Assembly: GCF_030052815.1 (NCBI RefSeq)
Contig: NC_079495.1
Coordinates: forward strand, 56,026,773 to 56,090,772
Direction of reading: 5' to 3'
Source of the DNA: Hevea brasiliensis
Taxonomy: Eukaryota > Streptophyta > Magnoliopsida > Malpighiales > Euphorbiaceae
DNA length: 64,000 bases
Positions 12,701-24,757 of this stretch are shown here, piece by piece. The notes below the pieces were generated by a model, which was given only the letters and a program-made list of their open reading frames with translations, searched no databases and was not told the DNA's origin. The position numbers and the translations under genes are program-made. Numbering within the stretch: position 1 is the first letter of the stretch; every line of letters starts with the position of its first letter.

Positions 12701-13410
12701 GATACCCAAGGATCTAAATTATACTTTAGAATTATACTTCAGTCTTTCTTATTTGTATATATTATTTTCTTGTTATATTATTGCACCACTAAGCAGAAAT
12801 GCTTAGCGGGATGAATTTGTTTCCTTCGCGCATGTACTTAAGCTAAAACCTAGCGGACATTTGACAGGAATTTTCAGAGTCCAGATCTGCAGAAGTGTCA
12901 GAAGTGTTCAAGTTGTCACCTCCTCAGCAATGCATATAGATAGGGCTCACAAAAGTTATTTTATGTATTTATAATTAGTTATTAATTGTAATGTAAATTA
13001 TGGTATTGTAATTAATTTGTATATTATGTAGATTGTGAATTTATGAAATTAGCATTTAAATCATATAAATTATGAAGTTTGAGAATTTTGATACATAAAT
13101 TGAGTATGAATGGATATATATGCAAATGAGTTACAAGAATTGAATGTGTGATGAGATGATTATGAAAATAACTAATGAGATTTTATTGTGAAAATATTGT
13201 TGAAATTTCAAGCAGGTGAATAGTAAAATACGCCAAATGGTAATAGAAACAGGGGAAACTTCGCTAGTTTTTCCATAAAAAAAAAATTGATATTAAAATA
13301 TAACGAGAACAAAATTTTTAAAGGAATAAAGTAAGATAAGATAGGGTGCTTCGGCACTGAGTGTGACATACCTTGCTCGGCTACACTGTAGACGGGTGAG
13401 GGGTATTACA
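9727..13410 (+). mobile_element. E5: solo LTR, family A, 3,684 bp
   Basis: Starts TGTAACACCCTCACTTTAG and ends GAGGGGTATTACA. It splits the B2 chromodomain. The presumed target duplicates are CCCCT (9722-9726) and GTCCT (13411-13415), with two mismatches, so the boundary rests mainly on LTR termini and on the continuity of the B2 protein on both sides. Contains four 20-bp repeats GGCTTTATGC at 12212, 12232, 12252 and 12272 (the last with one change), and the stem-loop CTAAGC-AGAAAT-GCTTAG at 12789-12806. No internal region, PBS or PPT, so it is a solo LTR. Nothing in it codes for a recognisable protein. Confidence 0.88.
12212..12281 (+). repeat. 20-bp hairpin-forming repeat in E5
   Basis: GGCTTTATGC at 12212, 12232 and 12252 and AGCTTTATGC at 12272, exact 20-base period (unit ATGGCTTTATGCCCGTATTC). 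GGC..GCC can pair within each unit. The same block with fewer or altered units is in E4 (about 4840-4925), E2 (about 980-1085), G1 (28070-28145, 33280-33360) and A1 (42785-42860, 50785-50860). Confidence 0.8.
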
Positions 13411-14793
13411 GTCCTGGCCTGAATGATGGTTCCACAGCACCTTAACCAGTGGTATCTTCTTGTTCCTTAGCTGCTTCACCTCATATGCCAGAATCTCTAT
13501 GGGTTCTTCTTTATAAGTGAGGTCTGGATTTACTTCAATCTCTTTTATTGATAGAACATGCAAGGGGTCTGATCTATACCTCCTCAACATAGACGCATAG
13601 AAGACATTATGTATCTTTTCTAGCTTTGGAGGTATTGCCAATCGGTGTGTCAAAGGACCCACTCTTTTCAATACCTCATACAGCCCAATGAAACGAGGAC
13701 TTAGTTTCCCCTTTCTACCAAATCTCATAATCCTCTTCTAAGGGGAAACCTTGAGGAATACCTAGTCACCTACTATTTATTCAAAATCCCTCATTTTCAA
13801 ATCAATATAAGATTTTTGCTGGTTTGATGCAGCATTGAGTCGATCTCTAATAAGTTTAATCTTCTCCTCTGTCTGCTGAACAATTTCGGGGCCAATTAGC
13901 TTCCTTTCACCCACTTCATCCCAACACAGAGGAGTTTTGCACTTCCTGCCATATAGAGCTTTATATGGAGGCATCCCTATGCTTGATTGGTAGATGTTAT
14001 TATAGGCAAATTCAATCAAAGGCAAGTGTGTGTCCCAACTACCTTCAAATTCAATCACATAAGCCCGTAACATATTCTCCAATATCTGAATTAGCCTCTC
14101 AGATTGGCCGTCTGTTTGTGGATGGAATGCCATACTGAAGTTCAATCTAGTTCCTAGGGCTCTTTGCAAACTATCCCAGCATCTAGAAGTGAATCTTGGA
14201 TCTCTGTCTGACACAATCGATACCGACACCCCATGAAGTCTCACTATCTCATCAAGATATAGTTTAGCCAATCTATCTAGGCTATAATCCATCCTCACTA
14301 ATAGAAAGTGAGCGGATTTAGTCAATCTATCCACAATGACCCACACTGCATCATGATTCTTCTGTGTTCTCAGAAGTTCCATCACAAAATCTATCGTGAT
14401 TCTTTCCCATTTCCACTCAAGTACTGGCAATGGATGCAGTAAACTAGCTGGCACTTAATGCTCTGCCTTTACTTACTGACAAGTTAGGCATTTGGCCACA
14501 TACTCAGCTATATTCTTCTTCATCCCATTCCACCAATAATATTCCTTTACTGTTCTATTTATTTTGGTGCCATCAGGGTGCATAGCAAAAGGAGAGTCAT
14601 GTGCTTCCTTCATAATGACTTGCTTCAATTCCACATCATTAGAAATGCACATTCTACCTTGGCAATGCAATAACCCATCATCATTCACTGTAAAGTCTGG
14701 CTTCTTGCCATTCTGAGTTTTTTCCATCAATTTCACATACTTTTCATCATTCTGTGCAGCTGTTTTTATCTGATCAATCACCACTGGTTTCAC
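13411..14793 (-). pseudogene. B2 pol: integrase and start of chromodomain
   Basis: Minus strand, read from 14793 down. The N-terminal zinc-binding part has H..H (AHDSPFAMHPDGTK) and CLTC at its end. The catalytic core has Asp in [11 protein letters not shown], Asp in SIVSDRDPRF and Glu in DGQSERLIQ: the D-D-E triad is complete. The C-terminal GPY/F-like region (KLSPRFIGLYEVLKRVG) and the start of the chromodomain (YKEEPIEILAYEVKQLRNK) follow, ending at the E5 insertion. A stop at about 14470 (after CLTCQ) and further stops around 13740-13790 break the frame. At QSERLIQILENML this copy is continuous, without the 75-bp intron-like insert seen in A1. Integrase inserts the cDNA into the host genome. 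Confidence 0.9.
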
Positions 14794-15790
14794 TTACCAT
14801 GTAGCTCTCATTTGTCCCTCATGATCTATCTCCAAATTAGCATGTAGTGCCCTCAACTCATATACCATGGTCAAGGAAGAAACCCTTAAGCTAGCCATAG
14901 TCTTGCGACTTAAGGCGTTAGCTACTACATTTGCTTTTCCTGGCTGATAGTTTATAAAACAATCATAGTCTTTAATCAGTTCCAACCATCTCCTCTATCT
15001 CAAATTCAGTTCCTTTTGGGTGCCCAAATACTTCAAGCTCTTGTGATCTATGTAGATATAATATTTCTCCCCATACAAATAGTGTCTCTAGATCTTCAGA
15101 GCAAATACTATGGCAGCAAGCTCAAAGTCATGTGTAGGATAGTTTTGCTCATGAGGTTTCAGTTGACGTGATGAATAAGCAATGACATTTTGGACTTGCA
15201 TCAGTACACAGCCTAACCCATTGTGAGAAGCATCGCTACAAACAGTGTATTCTTTACCCAGAGTAGGTAAAGTCAGGACTGAAGCTTTAGTCAAACATCT
15301 CTTCAATTCATCCAAACTCTGCTGACATTTGTTAGTCCATTAAAATTTTATATCTTTTCGAAGCAGCTTGGTCAGTGGAGATGCCAACATAGAAAATCCC
15401 TTAACAAAATGGTAGTAGTATCCAGCTAAACCTAGAAAACTGCAAACTTCTGTAACATTCCTGGGTGGCTTCCAATTGAGGATAGCTTCAACCTTGCTGG
15501 GATCTACCTTTATACCTTCAGCTGAGACAATGTGCCCCAAGAAAGAAATTTCTTCCAGCCAAAATTCACACTTCGATAACTTGGCATATAGTTGTTTCTC
15601 CCTTAAAGTTTGTAGCACAATCTGCAAATGTCTATTGTGCTCCTCTGCACTTTTTGAATACACCAATATGTCATCAATAAACACTACAACAAATTGATCT
15701 AAGTATGGCCTAAAGACAGTGTTCATCAGGTCCATAAAAGTAGCTGGGGCATTGGTTAACCTGAATGGCATAACCAGAAACTCATAATGG
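14794..15790 (-). pseudogene. B2 pol: C-terminal half of RT and RNase H
   Basis: Minus strand. The RT palm has the active-site motif [13 protein letters not shown]. Thumb/connection motifs follow ([31 protein letters not shown]). RNase H starts with an Asp in [14 protein letters not shown] and includes [30 protein letters not shown] and VVANALSRK. Stops interrupt the reading (about 15337, 15085, 14998, 14791). The RT N-terminal half, with its first catalytic Asp, is missing: the frame enters at YEFLVMPF straight after protease. Together these enzymes would copy element RNA to DNA and remove the RNA strand. Confidence 0.9.
15785..15790 (-). other. Deletion junction joining protease to mid-RT in B2
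   Basis: On the minus strand the protease segment ending AGTCCATTA runs into ATGAGTTTCTGG of RT. In B1 the protease side reads GTCCATTACGA (about 36090) and the RT side GGCCACTATGAG (about 51860). The join therefore lies in a shared CCA(T/C)TA, a 6-base microhomology. Compared with A1 about 0.8 kb is absent. Confidence 0.8.
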
Positions 15791-17185
15791 ACTGGTTACT
15801 AACACCTTAAAATCCATTTTCATATAAGGAACAACAATATAACTAGTGATGCTGGCACTAACATAAGAATGTGTAGACCCCGGGTCAAACAGCACAAACA
15901 CATCTTGTTTAAAGATAAAAAATGTACCAGCCACAATATCAGATGTTTCTGCCTCTTCTTTCTGCCACATAGTATATACTCTGGCTGGAGCACTACCTTG
16001 CTCTGACTGATTAATAGTGCCCTGACTTCCTGAGGTACTGCCCCTACCTCTGCCTCTACCTCTACTAGCTGGCTGTGAACCTCTGGTGGCAGAACTCTAA
16101 ACAGATCCTTTTGCTGTGGTGATAGGTGGCCTAGATCTGTGGGCACTAGTGCAATCTTTTACAAAATGTCATGTACCACAACAGTTATAACAAGCACTGA
16201 TAGCCTTGTAGCATACCCCACCATGGTTCCTACCACAAGTCTCATAAGGACGGGGAGGAAAGGAACTTTTGGTCATCTGCTGACTAGATCTAGGTGGTCT
16301 TTGTCCCGAAAATCTCCCTCTACCAGATTTCTTTCTACTCTGTCCCCCGAAGTTCTTCTTCTTGCCAGTATTACTGCTGGAACTCTGATATACTAATTTC
16401 TCACTCTTCTTTTTTTCTATTTTCTCTTTCACTAGTGCCCCTTCTAATTATATCCTTTCTAACTCTAGGCCTTGAGATATTAGTTCAGAAAAGTTGTCAT
16501 GTTGGAACCCTACCACTTGCATTCTCAAACTGGGCTTTAACTCAGCCTCAAACTTTTTACACCGGTCTCTGCTGATGGTGAGTAAGTTCCCAGCATAGTG
16601 GCTTAGGCGAGAAAATTCCCTTTCATACTCTGCCACTATTTTGTTCTCCTATTTCAGACTTAAGAATTCCTGCAGTTTTATGTCCACATAGGTGTTTAAG
16701 ATGTATTTCTATTTGAACTCTCTGAGGAAGTCATCCCATGTTAATACCGAGGGTTCCACCAACCTATGGGGGATGGTCTTACACCGGTCATATGCATCCC
16801 CCTGTAATAATGAGATTGAATATTCAAACTTCAACTCCTCTATGCAGTGCAGCTTCTTAAGCACTCTTTCCATTCTCTCCAACCACTGCTCTGCTTCCAA
16901 AGGGTCCACTTTACCCTTAAACTCAGTAGCTCCATACTTAATCAACTTATCATACTGCCTAGCTGGAGGCTGTGGTTGCACTACTGGTGCTTGAATTGGG
17001 GCTTGAGTAGGCATGTTCCTAGCCATTTGTTGGAACAAAGTAGCCATTTACTGAGTGAACTGAGCAGAAAACTGTGGCATGGGTGGAGCTGGTGTAGCTG
17101 ACCCACTAGCATTCTGGAGAGCTGGGGCTTCCCCCTGTGCCTCAACTTCGACTGATTGCTCAACTGAGCGATCTCCTTCCTCCAT
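15791..17185 (-). pseudogene. B2 gag and protease
   Basis: Minus strand. The start ATG is at 17185 (MEEGDRSVEQSVE), matched by the B1 gag start. An in-frame TAA (17048-17050) precedes MATLFQQMARNMP. The capsid-like region has GATEFKGKVDPLEAEQWLERMERV, the gypsy gag signature also seen in A1, then ISLLQGDAYD and VLTWDDFLREF. A nucleocapsid follows with two zinc knuckles (CGRNHGGVC and ACYNCCGT.HFVKDC; a stop replaces one residue and a Cys replaces Gly). Protease retains [13 protein letters not shown], the Asp of the aspartic protease site. Several stops break the frame. Sequence after protease LVTSPL is lost at the deletion junction. Confidence 0.88.
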
Positions 17186-17354
17186 ATTCAATTAAAGGAT
17201 ATTCTATCTCCTGAACAAACAACATAAGGAGATTTTTCTCCATCAGTTCATATTCATAATGTAATGCACCGTACATACTAAACAATGACATTGAGCAGTT
17301 GTACTTATCAAGAAAAATACTCAAATTCACAGTTCAAAATATGCTTTGAAAACT
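17186..17354 (-). other. B2 5' leader between PBS and gag
   Basis: About 170 bases of untranslated leader. Much of it matches the B1 leader (25301-25427 and 34680-34713), including the AATGACATTGAGC tract. No gene is seen. In retrotransposons this stretch usually holds the packaging and dimer signals, but I cannot point to a specific site. Confidence 0.6.
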
Positions 17355-17367
17355 AGCTCTGATACCA
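17355..17367 (-). other. B2 primer binding site (initiator tRNA-Met)
   Basis: On the minus strand TGGTATCAGAGCT, complementary to the 3' end of plant initiator tRNA-Met, the usual primer of Tekay-type elements. It lies 8 bases (17368-17375) from the 5' LTR end. Confidence 0.92.
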
Positions 17368-17375
17368 CTAAAACA

Positions 17376-20196
17376 TGTCACACCTTACCCTTCCATAAGG
17401 CATAACATGATCCCATAGTATACCTAATGAATTACCAAACTTCACCTACTAATAACCCATTAATAATACTACTAGGGATTTTAAACCAAATTTCAATCAT
17501 TTTAAAGTGGTGGGTAATGCTGATTAATTATATAAAACCTTTAATCGAAGTTTAGATTATAAATCAAATTTTAAATTAATTTGAAATCTCCGAAAATTTT
17601 ATAGAAAATTTCACAGAGTGTCGTCTATATTTTGGGGAAACAGTTCTTCAAAAACCTGTTAAAAACACACCCAATACATTTAATACCCACAACTCTAATA
17701 TTCTCAACATAACTCAATTTCAACAATCACAATTTCAGGCAATTCATTATTTGAAAAATATAAAAAGAAACTTAAACATTTCATTAAAGAAAAATAATAG
17801 GTTTACATTACAACCATTTACACAGATCAAAAATAAATTCTAAAATTTATTATACAACTGCTCATGTCTAATGTGCACATATAGACAGATACATATACAT
17901 AAAAAAAATTTTACAAGGGTATGATCTATATTCCCAGTAATGATCCCAAAATTCTGGTCACCTTAAGTCCCAAGTAGCCTACTCTGCTGCTTTATCTACC
18001 TCTTTACCTGTGACAAGAATAAAACGCTATTACTAAGCTAAAGACTTAGTGGTGCACAATTTAAAGAAAATAATAATTTATACAGTAAATAAATCATGAT
18101 TTTCCCAAGTAAATCAATTCAAATATTAATATATATAAAATCATGCTTTATTTCTAAAGTAGGAAAATTTCTTAATAAAAACATATTTCATTCCATCAAT
18201 CATAAACAAAATTCTAAAAGGACACAGTTTTGTTCATGACATGATTTCCAATTTGTCCCAATAATCAAAAGGCTAATGGGGAATACCAAGGCTAGCTAGC
18301 ACAAATATATGAGTACTCATTCAATTCGTCATCAATTGCCACACACCTTAACACTTTAACCAGAAAAGAAATACAAATCCAATTCATCCCACCAGGCAAG
18401 CTAGTAAGGAATTCAACATATAGTCATGACACTATAGTTTTAAACTATTTCAACAATTTTCCAAGCATCAAAATATCATTCAATTCACTTTCGTATTTTA
18501 TTCCAAATAATTTCCCAAAAATTTGGACTAGTAACACATAATTTTGTCAAGCAACATATTCAACACAAATGAGGTCATAAATTAATTTTACAACTTATTC
18601 AATTCAAAATTAAAATTGAAAATAAAAAAGGGTTAGTTATTGTGCACAAAACTCTAATGAATCGCCTCACGGCCTTGACTCACTTTTTCTTTATCTTTCT
18701 TGGTCTCTTTTTCTACTGAAACATATAATTTAAAGTGTTTCACTACTCATTCAACTCATTTCTAATAAATAATTCAATAATTAAATTTTGTAGACTTAAT
18801 CTACCGCAATAAGCTTTACAAGATTTGAGTCCTTTGCATTTGGTGCATTTGTGGTTACTATTCACCTCTATTCATTTCAAAATGTTGACTTTTTCATACT
18901 TAAGGGATATACTAGTTCTAATTGCACCCATATACCACATTTTGGGTTACAATTGTGTTGGCATTGATTGCCAATTGAAATTCAAAACCCCCTAAGAGAA
19001 ATTCCAAAATTTTAGTTTTGGTTACTTGGGTTTACTGTTTTATTGGACCTATCTACAATGGAAATTTGGCTAACTTTTCTTCATCAAAGTTGTTCCTTAC
19101 TGTCTTAGCTTTAATTCCCATTTACATACTCACCTAAGCTTACTTATATTCTTAATTTAATTAAATTTAATCAAATTCTATTCAACCTTAAGCTGCCCGA
19201 AAATTATGGGATCTCTTACATGCATGATTTCCATCTTTTCCAACTTAATTACTTCATATTTGGCCTTAGATTCAAAGTTTAAATGTATAGAATAGCTCAA
19301 AGTGCACTTACCTCAATTGATGAATTTCAATTTCTATTCCTTTCAATTTATCCCTTTCTTTCTTGTTCCAATCTTCTTACCAAGACTCAAACACAAGATT
19401 TAATCAAAGAAACTATAAAATTTATGGTTGAATTTAGGGTTAGAGAAGCTTCAAAGTAAGCTTTAATGGAGAAATTAAGAAAATGAGAGAGATGAGAGAG
19501 AGAGGGTGACGGCAAGGGAAGAAGAAGATGTTAATGTTTTAAATTTTTTTTTTCATTTGTGTTTTTATATGTTAATTATTCTCCCAAATTTTCATAATTT
19601 AAAATTGTAGATTAATTAGGCCATTCTTAACTAGGTATGGTGATATCATAATTTCTTTATTTTGATTTTCTTTTTCTTTTCTTCCACACACACCTCTTCA
19701 TTTGTAATATATTTTTCAATACTTTAATATTCTATATTTTAATGGATATTTTGGCCAATAATCACCTCTAAGGGTGAATTGACCAAATTGCCCCTTATCG
19801 GTCTGATCCGTTTTACCAATATTGCTATATTGCTTCCAGAACCCTGATCTAATTATTTGAACTTGTTCTTAATTCTTTTCTATGGTTTTATATTTCTGCT
19901 AACTTCACAATTATCCCTAGGCCTGGGGTGCCATAGAGTCCCATTCGAAAATAGGGCAGCGGCTGACCTCGCAGTCACTTCCCGGTTTGGTCAACCATCG
20001 CTGTGGCATCGGCTCATTTAACCCATTATGCCTTATTTTCTTGATTTCTATTTTACCTTCATATAATTATTATTAATTTTTGTTTGTGGCTTTTCTAGGT
20101 GACTTAAATGTGGTTTTACACATCCTAACTGTCCGGGCAAACACTGGTGACCAGAACAGTGGAATGTACGGAACTAATTAACATAGGGGTGTTACA
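17376..20196 (-). mobile_element. B2 5' LTR, 2,821 bp
   Basis: Plus-strand reading TGTCACACC at 17376 to GGGGTGTTACA at 20196, so on its own strand TGTAACACCCC...GGTGTGACA. The PBS lies next to 17376, which makes it the 5' LTR. It aligns with 6825-9613. It holds the reversed LTR stem-loop at 18033-18049. Promoter and polyadenylation sites must be somewhere inside, but I see no single convincing TATA box to assign. Confidence 0.9.
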
Positions 20197-21032
20197 AGCT
20201 ATCCAAGGAAGAAGGAAAGGTTAGATCAAGTCAAGACTAGTTAAAGAGGTTTGTGCACAATAACTATTTTCTTTTTATTTTTCACATTGAATTTTGTACT
20301 GAATGAATTGTGAAAATAGTTTATGAACTTTATTACATTTAATATCTTGATTGAAAAATCAAGTGTTGTTAGCCATTTTTGGGAAATTAATTTGAATAAA
20401 ATAAGAATATGAATTGATGAATACTTTTGATGATTGGAAAACTTTTGAAAAGGTTTGAGACCGCTGTTGACATGACTATGTGTTTTGAATTCCTCGCTAG
20501 TTTGCCTAGTGGGACAAACTGGATTTGTATTCCCTCTATGGCTGAAGTGTTGAGGTGTGTGCCAGTTGAGGATGAATTGAATGAGTACTCATATATATGT
20601 GCTAGCTAGCCTTTGCATTCCCCATTAGACTTTGGTTATTGGGACGAATTGAATAATCGTTTCATGATCAAAACTGTGTGACTTTTCAAAATTTTTATTT
20701 TATGATTTATGGAATAAAATTTATTTTTATTAAGTGACTCTCTGGCTTCAGAAATAAAGCATGATTTTATATGCGTTAATATTTCAATTGATTTAGTTTG
20801 GAAGGTTGTGATTTATATTGATGTGTAAATCATTATTATTATTATTATTTTAAAGTTGTGCATCACTGAGTCTTTGACTCAGCCATAGCTTGTTTACGCT
20901 ATTGCAGATAAAGAGGTAGATAAAGCAATAGAGTAGACTGCTTGTGATGTGAAGTGATCAGCATTTTAGAGTCATTATCGGGTATATAGATTATACTCTT
21001 ATAGATTTTCTTTTAATGTATATGTATCTGTG
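20197..21032 (+). mobile_element. B1 5' LTR, middle piece
   Basis: Plus-strand counterpart of the B2 LTR. It contains AGGTTTGTGCACAATAACTA (B2 in reverse near 18640) and the perfect stem-loop CTGAGTC-TTT-GACTCAG (20866-20882). It begins in the LTR interior because B2 inserted here, and is broken again by C1 at 21033. Last five bases CTGTG are the C1 target site. The 60-codon frame at 20427-20609 is not supported as a gene, since it is simply LTR sequence. Confidence 0.87.
20866..20882 (+). other. LTR stem-loop (best example in family B)
   Basis: CTGAGTC-TTT-GACTCAG, a perfect 7-bp stem with a 3-base loop. The equivalent place in family A LTRs has CTAAGC..GCTTAG (5306-5324, 12789-12806, 28743-28760, 33934-33951, 43168-43185, 51165-51182). 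In minus copies it is at 7444-7460, 18033-18049, 21683-21701, 37550-37566 and 60651-60670. Loops differ while stems are kept. Confidence 0.7.
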
Positions 21033-24000
21033 TGTCACACCCTACCCCTCCGTAAGGCATAATATGATCCCGTAGTATACCTAATGAATTACCAACTTTG
21101 TCTACTGATAACCCATTAAATACACTATAAGGGATTTTAAACCTTTTCTTACTTCTTTACAAAGTGGTGAGCACTTTTGACAAGTATTAAAAATTTTTAA
21201 CTGAAGTGAAACAAAATAACAAATTTGAGTATCAATAATTTCTGTAAAAATTTTAGCAGAGTGCCATTTGTATTTTGAATAAAACAGTTCTTCAAAAACC
21301 TGTAAAAAGCACTTCCAATATTTTGTTCAATCCCCAAACTCCAATATCCAATCAACACAATAAGTCTCTCAACATTTACCAACTCAAATCCACAATAATT
21401 TTTCAGTGTTTTCAAAAGCTGAGATAAAAGAAATATATCACAATATTTACAAGCCAAAACAATTTACAAATTTAGTTTACAACTTTAATGTATAATTTTA
21501 ATGTATAATTTTAATTTACAACTGCTCAAAACCAAGAACAATATATACATACAATGAACATACATTACAATACAAAATGCAAACTATGGTATACTCAATA
21601 TACCCAATGAACTTTCAATGTAGCACTAGCAGCCTAGTCACGCTCATTAATCTGTCTACTGCGGCAAGAATGAAAGCTATCGCTGAGTAAAATTTACTCA
21701 GTGGTACACAATAACAATTTAAAATGCGGTATGTAAAACTTTTATTGACAATTTACAATCCAAACAATTCACAATTTTTTAAAGCTCATATAACACAAAT
21801 TTGATCAAACAATTGAATAACACAGTGTTGCTAATCAATAACACAATTTGATCAAATAACTAAATAACACAGTGTTGCCAATCAATAACACAATTTGATC
21901 AAATAACTGAATAACTCAGTTTTGCCAATCAATAACACAATTTAGGCCATGACACAAATTTTTCCGAACATGCCGTGTGTACATCACGACAAGGCACACT
22001 CACCCCACTAATCGAAATCAATGAGGGAGGAAGCTGGCTAGATAATGAGTACTCATCCACACTCACCTCAGACTGGCAAGTCAAAGAGGGAGGAATATAA
22101 TCACACTCACCCTATAAATGGAGGAGGAACATAGTAATATTGTCATGCCAAGTGTGAATCAAAACAATTCCAAATCAAAATATTTAAATATTTCATACAA
22201 ACTATAAATTATATTTTATCTCAAAATTTCCATTTGCAAAGTAGACAACACAATAATTTTCAAATAAAATTTCCATAGCCAAAACAATAAAAAATTATTT
22301 ATAACTCATTTCTCTAAATAGATTTTCTGGTAAAAGTAGTGAATATAAAAAGTATTGTACATAGACCTTTGATATATGCCTCTTGGCCCTGACTCAGTGT
22401 TCCTTACGCTTGTCAATATCCTTTTCAACTAAAATACACAATTTAAAGTGTTTCAGTACTCAATGAATTTGTTTCTAACAATAAAATCTAATATTTAAAT
22501 TTTCTAGGTACTATTCCCTTCAATTCATTTCATTAGTCAACCTATAATGTTGACCCTTGATGTACTCTAATTGAGTCAATTCTAATGTTACCAATATGTC
22601 ACATTTTATAGCCCTTTAGTGTTGGTATATGTCACCAATTTCATTTCCAAGTGTATTGCATTTTATTGCAATTTACCAGATTTCAGTACACTATTTTGAC
22701 CTAGCCGGACGACCTAGTTCCCTTGGTTTTTGGGTTCCGGTCCAAACTACAAACTTGTAGGTCTATGTTTTATTGCATGTGGGGCAAAATTTTAGGTCAT
22801 TCTGAGTTGTGTAGACCAAGATATGGTCAATTTACCAATGTTGGACAGAATGCACTAAAATGGTAGGCTTAGGTCATTTTTAGGTCACTTTTGGTTCGGC
22901 CAGTTTTGGTACCTGAACTTGTGCAAGCTATTTGGCTTGGTTCTGGCCATTGCTGGGCTTTGGTGTCTTCATAAGAATTGTAGATATATGTCTAAACTAT
23001 TCATTGTAAAAATTTTAGGTCAATTGGACCTGTTTTGGGTAAGTTATGGTCAAAACACTAACTGCTGCTCAAATAGTCAATTTTCAGGCTTTCAAGTCAC
23101 TAATCCGGATTTGGTCATTTTTCAAGTCACCTTCTAGATAGAATTTAGATAAGCTTCCTTCATGAAAGTTGGCACTTTTTGTGGCTAGTTTCACCTCCAA
23201 TTGGTCTCATACCAATTGGAGTCACACACTTAAGGTTCTAAGCCAAAACATACACTGCCCAACTACACACTCCTCATCACTTACCAATTACATATTCAAC
23301 ACATACCAAATTATTTCGTTCATGCCAATTCTGGTTTGTACCTTACCATTAACACATTTATCAACACATTTTGGTCATTTTGGACAGCTTGTAACCATTC
23401 TCAATATGCACACTATAACACAGAATTTTCTAAAGTCCATTTACACCATTTAACCACATGAACATACCCCATTTACATATCCAATTCCAAACCATTATAC
23501 ACATATACATGCTGCCATCAATAACAACATAATTCAATAAACCTAACCATGAAACAACACATTTTAAACTACACTTTAAACTTGCCGATTTTCACATTTC
23601 CTTCAAATAGCTTCCAAGCTTCCAAAACCAATTGCACCATCACACATATACTTAGTATACATTGTCTAAATCATTCCTATACACATAAACACTTACATCA
23701 ACATCTTAAACAACCATTTACAAGTGAAAACAAGCTAAATATACTGAATTCCCATGGCTGCCGAAATGGAGGTTCACCATTAATCCATCAAACTTCAAAA
23801 TTTCTTCCACAAAACAACTCCCTACAACATCCACTCAAAGTTTAATGAAGCAAGATTGAAAAATACACACTTACCACTTTTGAAGCTTCTTAAAAACTCA
23901 CCAAATTCCTTTCTTTTTGCTGCCTATCTACTGCCCATGGTATGAGGATCACTTTTAAGGAAGGGACTTACAAGAAATTATGGCTTGAAAGTGAAGATTG

Positions 24001-24757
24001 GAGCTTGCATGGGTGGCTGGCCATGGAGGGAAAATGGAGAGAACAATTCGGCAAGGTGGCTCAAGGAAGAAGATGAAGGTGAAAGTGGTTGTATTCTTGT
24101 CCTCTTGTGTGTTTAAATACTCCCACTAATCCTCCACTAAGTTCCACTAAGTGTAATTAACATTATATTAATCCAAGGTTATCATAATTGCTATAATGCC
24201 CTCATAATTCTTTTAATTACATTATGTGTAATATTTCTTGTTTTCATGGCACTTAAAAATTTAATACTACTTATTTTTAATGGACATTTAGGTCAAAAGG
24301 CAACTCGAGGTGTCAGTTGACCACAATACCCGTATTCGAGTTGCTTTTCGGCTTTTTTCGATAACACCGATTTTTATCGGTTTCTCGATTTTTCGTTTTT
24401 CTTTGTACTAATTAATTAATTTTTCTTTAATATTTCTAATGACATTTATACTTTAATAAGTCTTTAACTATGTCTCGAAACTAAATTTCGAGGGTTTCCT
24501 GTAGTCCTGGGGTCGACTATTGTCTGCGCCGTAACTTCCCCGTGCGGTCACCCATCGCTGCGGTGCTGGCTCATTTAACTTAGTTTCATTTCATTGCTAT
24601 TATTTTTCTTTTATTTTTTTTGTATTTTCCTTTCTTGTATTTTATTATTTTATGTCTCCTCACTAACATTTAAATATAGTTCTAGGCATCCTAGTTGTCT
24701 GGACAGACACTGCACACAGGAACAGTAGAACGTACTACCGAACATAGGGGTGTTACA
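21033..24757 (-). mobile_element. C1: solo LTR, family C, 3,725 bp
   Basis: Plus-strand reading TGTCACACCCTACCCCTCC... to CATAGGGGTGTTACA. It is flanked by a perfect 5-bp duplication CTGTG (21028-21032 and 24758-24762), inside the B1 5' LTR. No internal domain. It carries a 47-bp tandem repeat, about three copies, near 21795-21945. It also has the reversed LTR stem-loop CTGAGTAAA..TTTACTCAG (21683-21701) and an ACCGAT-TTTT-ATCGGT hairpin at about 24365-24381. Family C shares its outer ends with family B but is about 0.9 kb longer. Short frames inside (22919, 23169, 23549) have no recognisable domain and do not recur intact in C2. Confidence 0.93.
21795..21945. repeat. 47-bp tandem repeat in C1, about three copies
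   Basis: TTGATCAAA recurs at 21801, 21848 and 21895, each followed by an AATAAC(A/T)CAGTGTTGCCAATCAAT-like tract. C3 has one copy of this unit (about 60825-60880), so the expansion is specific to C1. Confidence 0.8.

Larger units (their letters stand above)
6825..20196 (-). mobile_element. B2: full-length Tekay-type gypsy element, defective, with E5 inside
   Basis: Minus-strand element. 5' LTR 17376-20196, PBS 17355-17367, gag-pol 17185 to 9662, PPT 9614-9630, 3' LTR ending beyond E1. It is interrupted by E5 (9727-13410) in the chromodomain and by E1 in the 3' LTR. About 0.8 kb spanning the end of protease and the first half of RT has been deleted. It is inserted in the 5' LTR of B1: the base after 20196 is interior LTR of B1 in plus orientation. 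AGCTA (20197-20201) should be its target duplicate, but the matching copy lies left of the window. It is the same family as B1, judged by gag start MEEGD..SVEQSVE, chromodomain wording and LTR sequence. Confidence 0.9.

Noticed and set aside
9722..13415. E5 as an element without target duplication
   Set aside because: CCCCT/GTCCT agree at three of five bases, and the B2 chromodomain continues across the insertion, so ordinary insertion with later mutation is simpler.
15820..16146. Minus-strand 108-codon frame overlapping B2 protease
   Set aside because: The true protease motif DPGSTHSY is in another frame (15782-15970); this one is a shadow.
16139..17101. Plus-strand frames over B2 gag
   Set aside because: They are shadows of the minus-strand gag, whose product is recognisable.
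20427..20609. A 60-codon open frame between B2 and C1
   Set aside because: It lies wholly in the B1 LTR, which is not open in the matching B2 LTR, and has no recognisable domain.
22919..23845. Three consecutive open frames on the plus strand in C1
   Set aside because: They are antisense to LTR C1, are low in complexity, and are broken in the matching C2 region, so they are chance frames.
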